A stretch of 34,427 bases of DNA from Deltaproteobacteria bacterium (GTDB taxonomy: Bacteria > Myxococcota > Myxococcia > Myxococcales > JAHFDP01): contig JAHFDP010000045.1 of NCBI GenBank assembly GCA_023248955.1, positions 1 through 34,427 on the forward strand. The letters run 5' to 3'. The notes under the pieces were generated by a model. That model was not told the origin of the DNA and searched no databases. It saw only the letters and a list, made by a program, of their open reading frames with translations. Shown one piece after another: positions 31,931 to 34,427 of this stretch. The position numbers and the translations under genes were made by a program. Positions within the stretch are counted from its first letter, which is position 1. Every line of letters starts with the position of its first letter.

Positions 31931-32112
31931 TCGCGCGTTGGCGTCGAGCGCCCCGCGGTCAGGCGGCCACGGAGACGGTGCTTCTGGTCGCGTTGGGGCT
32001 CTGCGTTTTCGGAGGCGTCATGGCTGTCGCGCGTTTTAATCCGGACATGCTGAATGCGCTGACCAATTACCTGCGCGGGTACTATTACGTCCTCTCGCTG
32101 CCGGTTCCTTGA
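31927..32112 (+). CDS. Small prepilin-like (Flp/TadE-like) protein, TTG start
   Basis: This 61-residue protein is easy to miss because it starts with TTG. The sequence begins MIARWRRAPRGQAATETVLLVALG: a basic leader ending in G11, then QAATE with glutamate at +5 and a single membrane helix, as in Flp-type major pilins and TadE proteins. The short C-terminus has NYLRGYYYVLSLPVP. The TTG overlaps the stop of the previous gene by 4 nt. It ends exactly where the convergent gene at 32113 ends. Size and form suggest a major Flp-like pilin or a very short minor pilin. Confidence 0.68.
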   Translation: MIARWRRAPRGQAATETVLLVALGLCVFGGVMAVARFNPDMLNALTNYLRGYYYVLSLPVP

Positions 32113-32799
32113 TTACTCGCCGCTTCCTGGATCGATATCTGGCGTCGCACCAGCACGACCGCTGCCGACGAGCACCACCGTTTGTCTGCCGCGTTCGATC
32201 TTGACGAGGCCGAAGAGCGGAACATCGTGCGAGTACCAGGCTGTTTCGGGCAGACTTCCGGCATGTACGAGGCGCTCCGCCCTGAATTTGCCAGCGGGCA
32301 CCTCCACGGTCTCTGCAGGGCTCCGCTTGATCTTTACATCTGAGCGCAGGGGTCGCGGCAGGACAACTTCGATACCGAGCCCTAGGAGTGGAATCTCCAG
32401 TGCGGCCTGGCCCGCGTGCTTGAGGAGGAGCCGTTCGATCCGCTTCGGCTGCGTGGGATCGCCCCTAAAGAGCCCGAGAATGGTCAAGCCTCCAACGATG
32501 TAGTTCGCACGAACCTCGAACCAGAGCCGATCGTCCTTGAAGGACGGCGGCACCACTGCGAACCGCACGCGCAAAGGATGCTGTTCATCCGTTGGTCCAC
32601 CGACGAGTTGGTACTCGGCCCAGCTTCCGACCGTCGTGTCTGGCGCGCCCCAAGCCGCCTGCATTTCGGGCGGGACCACGTGGCTGACCATGAGGCGGAA
32701 TTCATCGTCCGGCTCGTTTGCGGAGGGGCCCTTTGCCATCTTCGCCGGCGTCGCCGCGAGGCATAATGCCGCCACCAGGATGCGCGCTGTCACTCTCAT
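32113..32799 (-). CDS. Exported protein of unknown function
   Basis: This 228-residue protein has a signal peptide (MRVTARILVAALCLAATPA). The mature part is rich in beta strands, including GSWAEYQLVGG, VRFAVVPPSFKDDRLWFEV and VEVPAGKFRAERLVHAG, ending PETAWYSHDVPLFGLVKIERG. The VPAGKF...AWYSxDVPLFGLVK pattern resembles periplasmic beta-barrel DUF3108-like or LolA-like proteins that bind lipids or hydrophobic ligands, but I cannot assign it firmly. Its stop abuts the stop of the small prepilin gene. Its start overlaps the start of the plus-strand gene at 32780 by 20 nt. Confidence 0.6.
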   Translation of the reverse strand: MRVTARILVAALCLAATPAKMAKGPSANEPDDEFRLMVSHVVPPEMQAAWGAPDTTVGSWAEYQLVGGPTDEQHPLRVRFAVVPPSFKDDRLWFEVRANYIVGGLTILGLFRGDPTQPKRIERLLLKHAGQAALEIPLLGLGIEVVLPRPLRSDVKIKRSPAETVEVPAGKFRAERLVHAGSLPETAWYSHDVPLFGLVKIERGRQTVVLVGSGRAGATPDIDPGSGE

Positions 32800-33439
32800 C
32801 TCGCGATCACTCTACGCCACGATCGCCGCGCTGGGCTTCGGCTTTCTCTCTCCCGGGCTGCGCGCGCTCGTGAACAACGCGGGCCTCCTCTCGCTCGAAC
32901 GTCCGCTCCGCTTTCCGTTCGCTTGGGCCGCGCTGGCGCTGGTGCTGCTCGCGCTGACCGCGGACCTCTTGATTCGCGCGCAAGCGACGCTGGCGAAGCG
33001 CGCAACGCTGCTCGTGGTGGTGGGGCTCTGCGCGCTCTTGCGGCGGCTACCCGCGCCCTCCGCCATCGATCCCAAGGACGCGCTTCTTCGGGCGCAAACC
33101 GCAGCGTTGACTGCGCTCGATACTCAATGGCGAACGATTGGCCGCTACCAACCTGCGATGCAGCTCCCGCGCCGGCCGTCGGGGTACGTGTCGCGGCTCC
33201 GCGAAGTTTCCATCGAGCTGATCGTGCAAGGTGACCGTGCGGGGCCGCTACTGGAGCCACTTTCAGAGGGCCCGGCGGTTCTGTTGTCTGTTGCCCCGGA
33301 CGGGCAGACCGCGTGGGTGACTGTCCAGGAACCGCACGCGTTGCTGGTCGGAAAACGCGGTCCGTTGATTGGCCGCGCCACGCGTGGAATCATCGCGCCG
33401 CCCGGAAGCGATCCGCTGCTGCCGCCGTACAAAAGATAA
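32780..33439 (+). CDS. Membrane-anchored protein of unknown function
   Basis: This 219-residue protein has two or three hydrophobic segments near the N-terminus (SLYATIAALGFGFLSPGL, FAWAALALVLLALTADLLI, ATLLVVVGLCALL). A mostly soluble C-terminal part follows with alternating strands (SIELIVQGDRAGPLLEP, GPAVLLSVAPDGQTAWVTV) and ends in PLLPPYKR. No family is recognised. ATG 32780 is the only reasonable start; the open frame extends to 32537 but is antisense to the preceding gene there. The gene ends 5 nt before the convergent methyltransferase. Confidence 0.55.
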   Translation: MRAVTLISRSLYATIAALGFGFLSPGLRALVNNAGLLSLERPLRFPFAWAALALVLLALTADLLIRAQATLAKRATLLVVVGLCALLRRLPAPSAIDPKDALLRAQTAALTALDTQWRTIGRYQPAMQLPRRPSGYVSRLREVSIELIVQGDRAGPLLEPLSEGPAVLLSVAPDGQTAWVTVQEPHALLVGKRGPLIGRATRGIIAPPGSDPLLPPYKR

Positions 33440-33444
33440 ATTCG

Positions 33445-34427
33445 CTACGGCGCGCGCGTGAGGGCGCAGAAATAAAAACCGTCTGTCCCGTGGCGATTCG
33501 GTAACAGCTGCACATCGCGCGCACCCGCGCCCAGCTTGGTCGCCAGCGATTCGCCGAGCAGTGTGGCGGGATTCGTCCAGGAAAATTCCGGATGCGTCGC
33601 GATGAACGCTTCGGCGATGTTTTGATTCTCCGCGCGGTTGATGCTGCACGTCGCATAGACGAGCCGTCCGCCCGGCGCCACCAACGTGGCATAGCGCGCG
33701 AGAATTTCAGATTGCCGCGGTGGAAAGGTCGCCACCTCGGCGGCGTCGAGCCGCCAGCGCGCATCGGGGCTGCGCCGAATCGCGCCGAGTCCAGAGCAGG
33801 GCGCGTCGACCAGAACGACGTCGTGTTTCGCGAGATGCGGTTCCAGCCGCTTGTCGCCTTCGCGCCCCTCGGGAACCGCGAGGCGCTCGATGTTGTGCAC
33901 GCCGGCACGACGTGCGCGCAACTTGAGATCCTCGAGCCGCCGCCCGTCGCGATCGCAGGCCAGGAGCTTGCCGCGGTTCTGCATCTGCGCCGCGAGCGCC
34001 AACGTTTTTCCGCCCGCGCCCGCGCAGGCGTCGACCACCGATTGTCCCGGTCGTACGTCGCAAAACAGCGCGATGAGTTGTGACCCCTCGTCCTGCATTT
34101 CGAACAGGCCGCGCTTGAAGGTGCCGAGCGCGCGCGCGTTGGTGCGCGATTCGATGGTCACGCTCCAGGGCGAAAGCGGCGTTGGTGTGGCCTCTACGTT
34201 CTCATTTTTTAGCGCGGTGAGGAGATCTTCGCGTGTTGTTTTGAGTGTATTCGCTCGAATATTGAGCGGGGCGCGTGCGGAGAGCGCCGTGGCCAGCGCG
34301 CGTGTTTCCTCGTCGCCAAGCTCGTGTTGCCAAAGCGCGGTCAGCCAGCGGGGAAGCGAAGTTTCGGCGGCCAACCGATCAATCGGATCGGTGGGCCACG
34401 GCAATTTCTCGGGTGCGCGCAAAAGCG
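33445..34427 (-). CDS. 16S rRNA m5C methyltransferase, RsmB/NOP2 family (N-terminus outside window)
   Basis: The visible 327 codons are the catalytic part of an RsmB-type enzyme that methylates a cytosine of 16S rRNA using S-adenosylmethionine. ALNIRANTLKT-type N1 residues (APLNIRANTLKTTRED), then FEMQDEGSQLIAL, VDACAGAGGKTLALA (SAM motif I), VDAPCSGLGAIRRSPDARWR (motif IV cysteine) and YATCSINRAENQ (motif VI catalytic cysteine), appear in order. The frame stays open past TTG 34422 to the window edge, and RsmB proteins have an NusB-like N-terminal domain, so about 100 residues are probably missing here. Confidence 0.9.
   Translation of the reverse strand, partial: LLRAPEKLPWPTDPIDRLAAETSLPRWLTALWQHELGDEETRALATALSARAPLNIRANTLKTTREDLLTALKNENVEATPTPLSPWSVTIESRTNARALGTFKRGLFEMQDEGSQLIALFCDVRPGQSVVDACAGAGGKTLALAAQMQNRGKLLACDRDGRRLEDLKLRARRAGVHNIERLAVPEGREGDKRLEPHLAKHDVVLVDAPCSGLGAIRRSPDARWRLDAAEVATFPPRQSEILARYATLVAPGGRLVYATCSINRAENQNIAEAFIATHPEFSWTNPATLLGESLATKLGAGARDVQLLPNRHGTDGFYFCALTRAP

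Noticed and set aside
1-34427. CRISPR array, rRNA operon, insertion sequence or prophage
   Set aside because: No regularly spaced repeats, rRNA-like sequence, transposase or phage structural genes were found on reading both strands.

Overview
The window reads as a gene-dense, GC-rich chromosomal segment of a Gram-negative bacterium. LpxC (lipid A synthesis), several lipoprotein signal peptides and an LpoA-like lipoprotein point to an outer membrane. RNase J, paired secreted calpain-like proteases, TadE/TadG-like pseudopilins and a secreted lipid-kinase-like protein suggest a deltaproteobacterial or Myxococcota-like lineage. That placement is inference from gene content. There is no rRNA, CRISPR array, transposase or integrase. 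The one tRNA is tRNA-Gln(UUG).

Layout. (1) 1-4138, minus strand: a small lipoprotein with a secretin-N-like domain, RNase J, a WbpA-type nucleotide-sugar dehydrogenase, YajQ, and the first codons of RimO. (2) 4200-7350: an accessory islet in which two unrelated AAA/DUF4143 ATPases flank a ribbon-helix-helix/PIN toxin-antitoxin pair. Each of its three promoters has an inverted repeat at the -10 box, and each start codon lies only 6-7 nt below that box. (3) 7405-11540: DnaJ, then a PAS-PAS-GAF histidine kinase with a globin-sensor-like N-terminus, then a single-domain response regulator. (4) 11528-16610: an LpoA-like lipoprotein, an M50 membrane protease and two tandem paralogous calpain-like proteases. 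GC-rich hairpin repeats lie around the calpain pair. (5) 16795-19678: a DinG/YoaA-type helicase overlapping ThiL. (6) 19700-23284, minus strand: lpxC, then a SurA/DsbA-like lipoprotein, a large hairpin, and an ATP-grasp protein. (7) 23463-27128: a secreted PI3/4-kinase-like protein, a GNAT with an unknown N-terminal region, a hotdog thioesterase, glycogen synthase GlgA and tRNA-Gln. (8) 27227-32112: five tightly overlapping genes of a TadE/TadG-like pseudopilin cluster, including a 61-residue prepilin-like protein that starts with TTG. (9) 32113-34427: a secreted unknown, a membrane unknown overlapping it head to head, and an RsmB-type rRNA methyltransferase cut by the window end.

Packing is extreme. 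Convergent genes share stop-codon bases (11528-11540, 14482-14485) or abut (32112/32113), one divergent pair overlaps by 20 nt, and many consecutive genes overlap by 1-4 nt. Several promoters have a -10-like hexamer 6-9 nt before the start codon, which suggests frequent leaderless transcripts. The most unusual items are the palindrome-controlled ATPase/toxin-antitoxin islet, the pseudopilin cluster without visible Tad machinery, the secreted kinase-like protein, the calpain pair and the globin-like kinase sensor.
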